Source: Candidatus Dormiibacterota bacterium (GTDB lineage: Bacteria; Chloroflexota; Dormibacteria; Aeolococcales; Aeolococcaceae). Taken from it: 12,587 bases of DNA. The notes beneath the pieces are model-generated. The model saw only the letters and a list, made by a program, of their open reading frames with translations, did not search any database and was not told the origin of the DNA. Below are positions 1-6,935 of this stretch, piece by piece. The position numbers and the translations under genes were made by a program. The stretch covers positions 1,060 to 13,646 of the forward strand of contig DAIDIX010000020.1 of NCBI GenBank assembly GCA_027451645.1. The letters are read 5' to 3'. How positions within the stretch are numbered: the stretch's first letter is position 1; the number at the start of each line of letters is the position of its first letter.

Positions 1-517
1 GGTGTGCGATATCGAGCGACAGGAGCGGTTCATCACAGAGGAGAAGCTCTGGGGAGCCGAGAATTGCCTGGGCGACTCGGAGACGCTGCTGTTCCCCTCC
101 TGAGAGCAGACCGATCGGGGAGTCTGCATACTGCCCTGCACCGACTGCCTGAATTGCTGAGTCAAGCGCCATCCTGTCATTCCGGGAGAACCTGTGCCAC
201 CCAAACCGGTGTCCATTGAGGCCAAGGCTTACGAGGTCACGGCCACGGATGGGAAGATCCCTGTCAAACCCCCGCTGCTGTGGAATGTAGCCGATATGGG
301 AATTCCCCTTGCGGGGTGGTGATCCAAGGATGGCAAGCGTACCGGCAGTAAGGGGCTGGAGTCCCAGGAGTGTTCGGAGAAGCGATGTCTTTCCTGAGCC
401 GTTGGGTCCCAGCACTGCGAGAAAGCTTCCAGCTGGAAGTGCGAAGCTCAGGTCACTCCAGAGGGCTCGTGCACCGTACGAGAGAGTGGCATTCGTGGCG
501 ACTATGGGGTGTTCCAT
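1..517 (-). CDS. Metal (Zn/Mn-type) ABC transporter ATP-binding protein, partial at the window edge
   Basis: This is the ATPase of an ABC importer, which would hydrolyse ATP at the inner membrane face to drive metal uptake. 172 residues are present and the C-terminus lies beyond the left edge. Visible motifs in order are Walker A GPNGSGKT near residue 40, a Q-loop within YIPQQRGFD near 80, the ABC signature LSGGEQQR near 143, and Walker B with catalytic glutamate LLLCDEPLLSLD near 163. The reading frame is open throughout. The ATG at 517-515 lies 8 bases after the stop of the binding-protein gene, and its GGAGG ribosome site lies inside the last codons of that gene, so translation is probably coupled. 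The pairing with a ZnuA/MntC-family binding protein assigns the metal family. The permease gene is not in the window and probably lies further left. Zinc versus manganese cannot be decided from the ATPase. Confidence 0.93.
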   Translation of the reverse strand, partial: MEHPIVATNATLSYGARALWSDLSFALPAGSFLAVLGPNGSGKTSLLRTLLGLQPLTAGTLAILGSPPRKGNSHIGYIPQQRGFDRDLPIRGRDLVSLGLNGHRFGWHRFSRNDRMALDSAIQAVGAGQYADSPIGLLSGGEQQRLRVAQAILGSPELLLCDEPLLSLDIAH

Positions 518-525
518 ATGCTGGC

Positions 526-1419
526 CTATCCTCCCAGTGCTGCATGGAGCTCTGCAATCGTTTTCAGCTGCCAAGCAGGAAAGGTGATGTTCGCAGGCAT
601 GGTTTCGCTGACAGGTATGACTGGAATGTGATGGGCAGTCGCAAGACTGCGGATAGATGCCGTTGCTGGGGAAATGGTCTGGCTGTTGTAGATGAGTGCA
701 CGGATGCGATGGGAAGTGATGAGGGACTCCATTGCAGTCGTGTCCTGGATGCTGGGAGCAACACCGTTCTCGATTGCGAGAGCGAAGCCCTGTGGTGTGA
801 GGTCCGTGAACCCAGCCTCAGCAAGGAGATATCCGGCTACCCGCTCGGTATACGCAATGGGAGCATGGTTCGCTGCTGCACCTAGACTCCTGATGGAGAC
901 GAGATCTGTGTTGAGTGCTGCCATGAAGGCCCGTTCATTTGCTGCAAAGTATGCTGCCTTCCCGGGAAGAAGATGGATGAACGTGGATGTGAAGGCAGAT
1001 GCCACAGTCCCAATTTTTTCAAGGTCATACCAGAGATGGGGATTTGCTGCACTGCCTGAAATTCCCATGAGATGGGATGCAATGAGAACTGTCTGGGTTG
1101 AGGAACCATTTGCAGCTACGAGACGGCTCATGAAGGAGTCATATCCGAGTCCATTTTCAATAATGACGTTCGCCTGTGCAATGGATAGTGCTGTCGATAC
1201 CGATGACTGGAAGAGGTGGGGGTCGACATTGGGATCAGAGATGAGGGAGGTGACATGAACAGCAGTGCCCCCGATCTCAGCCGCGATTTCTCCCCAGGTG
1301 TTGACTGAGGAGACGACATTGATGGTGGTGAGGGGTCCCGATGAACCGCAGGCAGCCAGGGGAATGGCGAGAGAGATTATGGAAATGAGTGCAGTGAGAC
1401 ACCTCGTGGGGAAGTTCAT
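526..1419 (-). CDS. Zinc/manganese ABC transporter solute-binding lipoprotein (ZnuA/MntC-like)
   Basis: Extracytoplasmic metal-binding lipoprotein of the cluster A-I (ZnuA/PsaA) family that hands a divalent metal to the ABC permease. From the ATG at 1419 it has 297 residues. A short basic n-region and hydrophobic core end in a lipobox LAAC (Cys24), so it should be lipid-anchored. Candidate metal ligands are His68 in DPH, His128 in ANPHLW and Glu192 in YTERVAGY. At the fourth ligand position, where the family usually has Asp, the local sequence is IYNSQT. The His-rich loop of many ZnuA proteins is absent. An open frame reaches back to a TTG at 1455, but it would add Ile-rich residues encoded by the operator palindrome, so 1419 (or 1425) is preferred. 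No good Shine-Dalgarno precedes 1419; a -10-like element 7 bases upstream suggests a leaderless message. The ATPase gene follows 8 bases downstream. Confidence 0.9.
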   Translation of the reverse strand: MNFPTRCLTALISIISLAIPLAACGSSGPLTTINVVSSVNTWGEIAAEIGGTAVHVTSLISDPNVDPHLFQSSVSTALSIAQANVIIENGLGYDSFMSRLVAANGSSTQTVLIASHLMGISGSAANPHLWYDLEKIGTVASAFTSTFIHLLPGKAAYFAANERAFMAALNTDLVSIRSLGAAANHAPIAYTERVAGYLLAEAGFTDLTPQGFALAIENGVAPSIQDTTAMESLITSHRIRALIYNSQTISPATASIRSLATAHHIPVIPVSETMPANITFPAWQLKTIAELHAALGG

Positions 1420-1449
1420 ACTCATAATGATAATGATTATGAGTATGAA
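1415..1449. promoter_or_regulatory. 35-bp palindromic FUR-family-like operator (candidate Zur box)
   Basis: Two perfect 14-base arms, TTCATACTCATAAT and its complement, flank a 7-base core GATAATG that is itself symmetric except for one G/G pair. The centre carries ATAAT/ATTAT repeats like those bound by Fur and Zur repressors. It overlaps the predicted -10 element and start codon of the metal-binding lipoprotein, so bound repressor would block initiation. The gene function favours Zur; identity of the repressor is inference. Confidence 0.8.
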
Positions 1450-1455
1450 GTGCAA
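1427..1455 (-). promoter_or_regulatory. Predicted sigma-70-type promoter of the metal importer, leaderless
   Basis: Read on the minus strand, a -35 TTGCAC (1455-1450) and a -10 TATCAT (1432-1427) are separated by 17 bases. The ATG at 1419 begins after a 7-base gap, so the expected transcription start falls on or next to the start codon. It lies in the 68-base gap after recJ; no terminator is visible after recJ, so read-through is also possible. Confidence 0.5.
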
Positions 1456-1487
1456 CTGTGCTGACCAATCGGGAATATGGTGCCGTG

Positions 1488-3185
1488 TCAGGACCCGGTT
1501 CTGTGCGGCTGGATGTCCTTGAGGAGGAGCTGCGGAGAATCGTTTCCATTCCAGCTGTTGCGCTCCAGGGTGACACAGCAGTCGACAGAACGTCCTTCGG
1601 GCAGATGGTGCTGGATGTCTGCCTTGTTGAAGGCTATGAGCTCCACATGTGCTCCATCACCCGTCGCAACAGTGATGCCAAGATGCGAACGTTCCTGTCC
1701 AAATGTCCTTGTCCGTCGTACCTGGCAGTCGAGCAGTGCAAACTGTGGCAGGGGATTGCCGAAGCCAAAGGGCTCAAGGGACTCGAGATGCGAGACTGTA
1801 TCGAGTGCGACTTCCTTTCCGAGAAGGATTCCATCGATCGCAAAGGTCCGTGAAGGATCTGAGGGGAGTCCCTGTGCTGCTGCATGGCTGATGAGGGCAT
1901 CCCGGAATGCGGGAAATGATGCTGCATCAAGACTGAAACCTGCAGCAGCAGCATGGCCGCCATACTTTGCGAGATGTGCATCACCTCCCTTCAGGAGATC
2001 GAGGATGGGGATGCCTGGAAGGGATCTTCCAGATCCCTTCGCTTCCTGGGGATCGAGTGCAACAGCGAAAGTGGGCCGGGCATACCGTTCCATGAGTCTG
2101 CCAGCAACGAGACCGACAATGCCCATATGCCAATCTGCACTTCCAACAACAATTACAGGACAGTCGTCAGGGAGAGCTGCAACCATGTCCTCTGCAGAAC
2201 GGAGTGCAGTGGCAAGACGCTCTTTCCGGAGAGCATTCACGCTGTCGAGTTCTCTGGCCAGACGGGATGCAGTGTCGGGATCGTCTGTGAGACAGAGCTC
2301 AAGTGCTGCATGTGCAGTCTCGAGTCTCCCAGCAGCATTGATGCGGGGACCAAGTCCGAATGCCACATCCTGTGCCCGAAGGGGAAGGTCGATACGGGAG
2401 ACAGCAGCAAGCGCATACATCCCAAGGTTGCCCCCGGCAGTCAGGCGTGCAAGTCCACGCTGCACGATGATGCGGTTTTCCCCAGTGAGTGGCATGATGT
2501 CAGCAATTGTTCCAAGTGCAGCAAGGCCGATCTCCTTCTGTGCACATCCATGTGGAAGGATGCCTGCACGTTCACATGCCTCGACAAGCTTCAGTGCAAC
2601 CCCGACTCCTGCTAGGCCATCGAACGGATACGACGAATGGGCGAGCTTTGGGTTGATGAGCGCATCAGCCGGAGGAAGGGCCTGTGGAGTGCCATCGTGA
2701 TCTGATGGGGGGAGATGATGGTCTGTGATGATGATGCGCATGCCTTTCGGTCTGTTCGCCACGATCTCTGTGCTTGTCGTTCCACAGTCAACAGTGATGA
2801 CGAGCCGGGCTCCCCGGGCTGCAAGGTCCTCAAGTGCGGGTGCATTGAGTCCGTATCCTTCTGTCTGCCTGTCCGGGATGTACGGAACGATGCGTGCATC
2901 AACAGACCGGAATGCGCGAACAAGGAGCGCACTCGCAGTCACTCCATCCGTGTCATAGTCACCGTAGATGGCAATGAGATCATTTTCATTGAGAGCGTTC
3001 CTGATGAGGGAGACTGCCTTCTCCATGTCCGGGAGCAGAAACGGGTCGTTCCCGTCTTCAGCTCCTGTACTCCGCACCTCCTGCTCAAGCTCCGGTCGTG
3101 CAGAAAGGACACGTTCGAGCAGGGTAAGCTCTGTATTGCGGCAGGACTGGGAGCGGTACTCCCATCTGCGGGGTGCTGGCTTCAT
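1488..3185 (-). CDS. recJ: Single-stranded-DNA-specific exonuclease RecJ
   Basis: A 5'-3' single-strand exonuclease of the DHH phosphoesterase family, acting in the RecF recombination pathway, mismatch repair and base-excision repair in the cytoplasm. It has 565 residues, close to the E. coli length (577) and shorter than the extended Bacillus form. Motifs in order: GDYDTDG at 75-81 (metal-binding Asp residues), VDCGT at 132-136, TDHH at 154-157, IADIMPL near 228, then the DHHA1 region with GSGRS at 384-388 and GGHAAAAGF at 409-417, and a C-terminal OB-type domain from about 445. All expected catalytic residues are present. The ATG at 3185 has GGAG six bases upstream. The gene follows the MarR-type regulator by 15 bases and is probably co-transcribed with it, an uncommon pairing. 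Confidence 0.96.
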   Translation of the reverse strand: MKPAPRRWEYRSQSCRNTELTLLERVLSARPELEQEVRSTGAEDGNDPFLLPDMEKAVSLIRNALNENDLIAIYGDYDTDGVTASALLVRAFRSVDARIVPYIPDRQTEGYGLNAPALEDLAARGARLVITVDCGTTSTEIVANRPKGMRIIITDHHLPPSDHDGTPQALPPADALINPKLAHSSYPFDGLAGVGVALKLVEACERAGILPHGCAQKEIGLAALGTIADIMPLTGENRIIVQRGLARLTAGGNLGMYALAAVSRIDLPLRAQDVAFGLGPRINAAGRLETAHAALELCLTDDPDTASRLARELDSVNALRKERLATALRSAEDMVAALPDDCPVIVVGSADWHMGIVGLVAGRLMERYARPTFAVALDPQEAKGSGRSLPGIPILDLLKGGDAHLAKYGGHAAAAGFSLDAASFPAFRDALISHAAAQGLPSDPSRTFAIDGILLGKEVALDTVSHLESLEPFGFGNPLPQFALLDCQVRRTRTFGQERSHLGITVATGDGAHVELIAFNKADIQHHLPEGRSVDCCVTLERNSWNGNDSPQLLLKDIQPHRTGS

Positions 3186-3200
3186 GAGAAGCTCCGTCTG

Positions 3201-3737
3201 CTAGGAATGCGATGGGCCCGCTTCCTCGCTGGCAGAATCAAGGATGCCCCGGGTGCACGCAGTGGCAAGGACATCTGTTCCTGCAAGGTGGGAGAGAATC
3301 TTTGCATACAGTCCAAGAAGCTGCTGCTGTTCCGTTTCATCAAGGACATCATAGAGATGATGCGCAAGGGACCGCTCAACATGGGGACGTGCAGCCTGGT
3401 AGGCGTGCTCCCCTGCCTCAGTGAGAACTGCGAAGGATCCCCGGCGGTCTATGGGACACTCCCTCCGCTCAACATACCCTATCTCCTCAAGACGGGAAAT
3501 CGCATGGGAAAGTCTGCTTCGCGATGACTGGGCACTGTCAGCAAGCTCACTCATGCGAAGGGAGTGGTCAGGCACGGCAATGAGCCGCTCGAGGATCTCG
3601 AAGTGGATGAGCAGCATGTTCACATGCTGCTGCAGCTCCCGCTGCACAATGTCAATAAGTCCCTGGGTTGCCATGAGATGTGCACGCCAGAGGAGTCCGG
3701 TACCGGACTGGGGCGGAGTAGATGTTCGGGTTGTCAC
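3201..3737 (-). CDS. MarR-family winged-helix transcriptional regulator
   Basis: A dimeric DNA-binding repressor or activator of the MarR family, 178 residues. The core matches the family well: a recognition-helix region MSELADSAQSSRSRLSHAIS at about 62-81, followed by LEEIGYVERR and a wing ending DRRGSFAVLTEAG at about 97-109. Helical segments at 25-55 and 120-152 would form the dimer interface. The GTG at 3737 is preceded by AAGGTG with 7-base spacing; an internal ATG at residue 22 would remove an N-terminal extension that is not needed for the fold. It is divergent from yceI and directly upstream of recJ. It probably controls its own promoter and yceI through the shared 84-base intergenic region. 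The ligand is unknown; many relatives sense phenolic compounds or oxidants, but nothing here shows which. Confidence 0.92.
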   Translation of the reverse strand: MTTRTSTPPQSGTGLLWRAHLMATQGLIDIVQRELQQHVNMLLIHFEILERLIAVPDHSLRMSELADSAQSSRSRLSHAISRLEEIGYVERRECPIDRRGSFAVLTEAGEHAYQAARPHVERSLAHHLYDVLDETEQQQLLGLYAKILSHLAGTDVLATACTRGILDSASEEAGPSHS

Positions 3738-3748
3738 AGCAGTGCACC

Positions 3749-3805
3749 TTGCAGTTTCGCATCGATATGTCTATATAATACCCATATACGTAGTTGAACG
3801 CTCAA
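3749..3805. promoter_or_regulatory. Overlapping divergent promoters of the MarR gene and yceI
   Basis: For yceI (plus) there is TTGCAG (3749-3754), a 19-base spacer and TATAAT (3774-3779). For the regulator (minus) there is TTGAGC (3805-3800), also with a 19-base spacer, and TATTAT (3780-3775). The two -10 boxes overlap almost completely, so only one polymerase could bind at a time. A short inverted repeat ATATG/CATAT (3765-3769 and 3783-3787) brackets the -10 boxes and is a possible MarR site. Confidence 0.55.
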
Positions 3806-3821
3806 TCAATTGGAGGTTACC

Positions 3822-4382
3822 ATGGGCACAGAAACTGCAGTTCAGATTCCAGGATACATTGCTGGTACGTGGTCAATCGATGTTGCACACACCGATGTAT
3901 CATTCACTGTCCGTCACATGATGGTGAGCAAGGTGCGTGGCCACTTCACAAAGTTTGAGGGCCAGATCGTCACAGGAGAGTCGTTTGAGCAGTCGAAGGC
4001 GACTGCAACCATTGACCTTTCTTCCATTGCAACAAACAACGAGCAGCGTGATGCTCACATCCGATCTGCAGACTTCTTTGAAGTCGAGAAGTTCCCCACA
4101 ATGACGTACGAGTCGACTTCAATCCGTCAGGCAGGCGACCATTTCGTCATGGAGGGCAACCTCACTCTTAAGGGAGTGACAAAGCCAGTTGCACTCGATC
4201 TTGAGGTGAATGGCTTCTGGAAGGACCCGAACATGGGAACCCGGGTGGGGTTCACAGCCACAGGCAAGATCAACCGCTTTGACTTCAATGTCAACTTCAA
4301 TGCTCCCCTCGAGGGAAGTGGCGTCGTTGTTGGTGATGAAGTCACACTGCTTCTCGAGGTCGAGGCAGTACTCAACCAGTAG
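3822..4382 (+). CDS. YceI-family polyisoprenoid-binding lipocalin-like protein
   Basis: A YceI-like beta-barrel protein of 186 residues; the family binds isoprenoid chains in a hydrophobic pocket and is often linked to stress or respiratory quinone handling. Family signatures are clear: TWSIDVAHTDVSFTVRHM at 16-33, KVRGHFTKFEG at 37-47, RDAHIRSADFFEVEKFPTM at 76-94, and alternating strands to the end including RVGFTATGKINRFDF. No signal peptide is visible, so it is predicted cytoplasmic, unlike the periplasmic E. coli protein. The frame opens at a TTG at 3810, but the ATG at 3822 has an excellent GGAGG (3812-3816) five bases upstream, so it is the start. It is divergent from the MarR gene, which probably regulates it. 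The message ends at a strong terminator. Confidence 0.94.
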   Translation: MGTETAVQIPGYIAGTWSIDVAHTDVSFTVRHMMVSKVRGHFTKFEGQIVTGESFEQSKATATIDLSSIATNNEQRDAHIRSADFFEVEKFPTMTYESTSIRQAGDHFVMEGNLTLKGVTKPVALDLEVNGFWKDPNMGTRVGFTATGKINRFDFNVNFNAPLEGSGVVVGDEVTLLLEVEAVLNQ

Positions 4383-4398
4383 CAATCCGCTGGCTCCT

Positions 4399-4433
4399 GA
4401 CGCGGCGCGCAGCAATGCGCGTCGCGTCTTTTT
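4399..4433 (+). terminator. Rho-independent terminator of yceI
   Basis: A 12-bp GC-rich stem (GACGCGGCGCGC pairing with GCGCGTCGCGTC, one G-U pair), loop AGCAAT, then TTTTT. It begins 17 bases after the yceI stop. There is no T-run on the other side, so it should stop only plus-strand transcription and not the converging WxL operon. Confidence 0.9.
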
Positions 4434-4471
4434 GTGTCACGGACACGAATCTTCACACTGGGAACGTCTTC

Positions 4472-6181
4472 TTACGGTCCAGCATCAATGGATATGTACC
4501 ATGTGGACGTATACGTTCCGGCATATGCAGTTGCTGGCACGCCAACAGAGTAGGAGAAGGTCTCGTTGGAGGGACCCTCTCCTGTACCAGGAGCAGCCGT
4601 GAAGATGGTCGTTCCAGTTGCAGGAGCCGTAGTTCCTGCAGGGATGGAGAGGGCAGGAGAATATGAAACGGAATTTGCTGGGAGTGCGCAGTTTCCTGTT
4701 GCTGCAGATACGGACACAAGGCCAGTGATTGCCGATGCAGTTGTCGGGAGGGAATGTCCAGAGGTTGTCGAGAATGTTGTCGAAGTAATGGCAAGGTTCC
4801 AGCCGTTTCCCGTGCCTGTCTCATCACTCGTGGTGAGCGCAATAGTGCCGGAGCTCGTCTGGTTGGAGCCATTGAGCGTGACTCCGGGTACTGTGAGGGA
4901 TGCAGGAGAAGTGAGCGAGAGTGCACCCCCAGAACATGTCGTTCCAAACTCTGCAACAAATGGAGCCCCTGCAGCTGTGTCCCCAACTTCCCAGCAGTAC
5001 GAGGCTGAGACACAGAATGGCTCATGGACATAGTAGTTGCCTGTTGCGGATACTCCAGACGGTGCGGCTACGATGTACCAGGTCGAGCCATCCCAGTACA
5101 TTTCCAGCGGCTGTGCATATCCTGTGGTCGTTTCATATCCGACTGCCCAGCAGGATGCTGCAGTGAGGCAGGAATCATCGATGAGCACATATGCAGACGA
5201 TGTGACCTCGGATGCGGGATTGGCGGAGATGGACCATGTCGTACCGTTCCACTGCATCATGAGAGACTGGTCCGTACCACCACTGTTCGGACTCCGGATG
5301 TACCCCACTGCGTAGCAGAGCGAGCTTGTTGCGCACGATACGCCAAGGATCCCGTAGTAGATCGTTGTGGATTCTGCAACCTGTGAGCCAAAGCTCCATG
5401 ACGTGCCATTGTATTCGACGAAGATTGACTCATCGTCCTCGCTTGAGAGTCCGCAGGATGCTACGCATGTCGTTCCTGCAGCCCAGCAGGAGGAGGAGCT
5501 TACGCAGGAGATGCCATAGAGCGTGTAGTTGGCTGAAGTGGTTTCCCCGCTTGGAGTGGCAGCAACACTCCAGCTTGTACTGCCACTCCATGTGAGTATG
5601 TAGGTCTGCCAGTTCGTGCCATTCCAGATCATGCCGGATGATGCACAGAATGTGGCTGGGGCCGGAAGGCAGGAGATCCCCGTCATCTGGTAACTCACTG
5701 TTCCGCTCTCGCCAGCTATGTCGCTGATAGGCAAAATGCTCCATACTGTGCCATTCCAGCTCATGATGAGCGGCTGGGAGTACCCACTCGCATTGTTGAA
5801 GTATCCTGCAGCCCAGCAGTCCGATGCGGAAAGGCAGCTGATATTGAGCAGCTGATACACCTGGGTAGTCACTTCGCCGGATGGATTCCCCATCTGGAGC
5901 CAGGCCGTTCCATTCCAGAGTTCCATGAGAGTCTGATCCACCTCTGATCCAGTGCCGCAGCTTGCAGTGCAGTCGTACCCAACACCGATGCACATCGTTT
6001 CCGACATGCAGTCGATGCCCTGCAGTACGTCAGAAGTGGCAACCTGTGCAACTGTTCCAAGTGTCCAGTTTCCGGAAGGCACTCCCGCAGCGGCACGTGG
6101 AGACCCCATGAGCATCCCGCCCAGAAGGAGCAGGATGAGGATAGGGGGGAAGAGGAAGGATCTCGGGGTGCGTGCTCTCAT
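4472..6181 (-). CDS. Secreted seven-repeat beta-propeller protein with C-terminal WxL-like wall-binding domain
   Basis: 569 residues. A signal peptide (basic start, hydrophobic run 10-25, cleavage near AAAG) is followed by seven tandem units of about 50-58 residues beginning near 53, 111, 166, 221, 278, 332 and 385. Most units carry a variant of ISC-x5-CWAAGY and then WNGTxWS. Cys pairs lie at 58/64, 116/122, 171/179, 226/232, 283/289, 338/344 and 390/396, consistent with one disulfide per blade. The seventh unit lacks its W strand, and an N-terminal NWTLGTV strand could supply it, closing the ring. Residues about 416-569 form a WxL-like domain: GNGWNLAITSTTF near 458 and the terminal TSTWYISIDAGP. 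This domain is visibly related to the small WxL protein at 9084-9692. Role inferred: wall-bound adhesin or ligand-binding surface protein. ATG start with a GGTGA-type site upstream. Confidence 0.8.
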   Translation of the reverse strand: MRARTPRSFLFPPILILLLLGGMLMGSPRAAAGVPSGNWTLGTVAQVATSDVLQGIDCMSETMCIGVGYDCTASCGTGSEVDQTLMELWNGTAWLQMGNPSGEVTTQVYQLLNISCLSASDCWAAGYFNNASGYSQPLIMSWNGTVWSILPISDIAGESGTVSYQMTGISCLPAPATFCASSGMIWNGTNWQTYILTWSGSTSWSVAATPSGETTSANYTLYGISCVSSSSCWAAGTTCVASCGLSSEDDESIFVEYNGTSWSFGSQVAESTTIYYGILGVSCATSSLCYAVGYIRSPNSGGTDQSLMMQWNGTTWSISANPASEVTSSAYVLIDDSCLTAASCWAVGYETTTGYAQPLEMYWDGSTWYIVAAPSGVSATGNYYVHEPFCVSASYCWEVGDTAAGAPFVAEFGTTCSGGALSLTSPASLTVPGVTLNGSNQTSSGTIALTTSDETGTGNGWNLAITSTTFSTTSGHSLPTTASAITGLVSVSAATGNCALPANSVSYSPALSIPAGTTAPATGTTIFTAAPGTGEGPSNETFSYSVGVPATAYAGTYTSTWYISIDAGP

Positions 6182-6195
6182 ATGCGTTCACCCAG

Positions 6196-6201
6196 AGTAT
6201 A
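6196..6201 (-). promoter_or_regulatory. Possible -10 element for the large WxL gene
   Basis: TATACT on the minus strand ends 14 bases before the ATG at 6181, in an 83-base gap after the preceding gene. No convincing -35 was found at the right distance, so an independent promoter here is only possible. Confidence 0.3.
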
Positions 6202-6264
6202 CGTGCAATTTTGCTCGGAAAACGACAGTTGCGTGACAGTTTCCTGGGGTGCGGACGCAGGTAT

Positions 6265-6879
6265 CTACGTAGTGTTCGAGGTAATGATGTTCGTCTGTGT
6301 GACGTTTACTGTTTTCTGGAGAACGTTCGGATGGAGGAAGAAGTAGGCTGCAAGCGCTATGAGCCCAATGATGAGGAAGATCCGTACGACACCGAAGATC
6401 TTTCCGAACGTCTTTCTGAGACTCCGCTGCTGCCGCTTCTGCTCGCGTGCAAGCGTCTTTCTGAGCTCGGTTGCATGCATCCGCTGTTCTTCAGACTCGT
6501 GTCCCGGTTCCGCTGGGGCTTCCTCTTCAGCCATGTCCCCGCTTGCCATTGCAAACAGTGCTTCAGCAAGGTTGGCTGCAGAGTCGAATGCATCACTGAG
6601 TCCACCATCCTCTGGAACACCGACCTGTGCAAGGTAGTCACGGGCAGCACGTCCAAGCCGCTCCCGCAGGATGTCAAGTGTCTCTGGACGCTCGAGTGGC
6701 AGGGCATCGCAGATGACCTGGACAGCCATGTCCAGTCCGTCCTGATCGAGCTGATTGTGTTCCTTGAGGAGATCAAGCGAACGGTCGAGAATGTCCGCGA
6801 GTTCCTGTGCACTTGCAGGAACAGTGACTGCTACAGCCTGTCTCCAGTCAGCGCGCAATTGGGTTAACGGATCAAGCAT
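6265..6879 (-). CDS. Single-pass membrane protein with cytoplasmic helical domain, unknown function
   Basis: I do not recognise a named family. From the ATG at 6879 the product has 204 residues. The first 110 or so look like a soluble helical domain (LTQLRADWRQ, DILDRSLDLLKEHNQLD, RPETLDILRERLGRAARDYL). Next comes an acidic stretch rich in Glu and Ala, then a basic segment REQKRQQRSLRKTFGK, then one transmembrane helix (VVRIFLIIGLIALAAYFFL, about 164-182) and a 22-residue Thr/Asn-rich tail. By the positive-inside rule the large domain is cytoplasmic and the tail outside. The frame also opens at a GTG at 6918, but that codon lies in a hairpin and lacks a ribosome site, while the ATG at 6879 has GGAG seven bases upstream. 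Lying between two surface-protein genes, it may link the wall complex to the cytoplasm; this is inference. Confidence 0.75.
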   Translation of the reverse strand: MLDPLTQLRADWRQAVAVTVPASAQELADILDRSLDLLKEHNQLDQDGLDMAVQVICDALPLERPETLDILRERLGRAARDYLAQVGVPEDGGLSDAFDSAANLAEALFAMASGDMAEEEAPAEPGHESEEQRMHATELRKTLAREQKRQQRSLRKTFGKIFGVVRIFLIIGLIALAAYFFLHPNVLQKTVNVTQTNIITSNTT

Positions 6880-6911
6880 GTGTGGACTCCACAGGGGATA
6901 GGGGCGGCTCG

Positions 6912-6930
6912 TCGTCACGGGGCGTGACGA
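6912..6930 (-). other. Short hairpin just after the TIG-protein gene
   Basis: Perfect 8-base arms TCGTCACG and CGTGACGA around a GGG loop (CCC on the minus-strand RNA) begin 5 bases after the TIG-protein stop and include the GTG at 6918. There is no T-run, so it is not a classic terminator; it may stabilise the upstream message end or partly uncouple the next gene. Confidence 0.55.
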
Positions 6931-6935
6931 TCACA

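Noticed and set aside
370..1258. Plus-strand frames over the metal-importer genes
   Set aside because: The minus-strand frames here carry clear ABC ATPase and binding-protein motifs; the plus frames carry none.
1420..1455. Upstream TTG start extending the binding lipoprotein by 12 residues
   Set aside because: The added residues are encoded by the operator palindrome, are Ile-rich and would come before the signal peptide.
1477..2700. 407-residue open frame on the plus strand
   Set aside because: It lies wholly antisense to recJ, has Arg/Ser/Ala-rich low-information composition and no recognisable domain, while the minus frame is an intact RecJ.
6172..6867. 231-residue open frame on the plus strand
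   Set aside because: Antisense to the membrane-protein gene; Cys-, Arg- and Leu-rich composition typical of a shadow frame, with no ribosome site.
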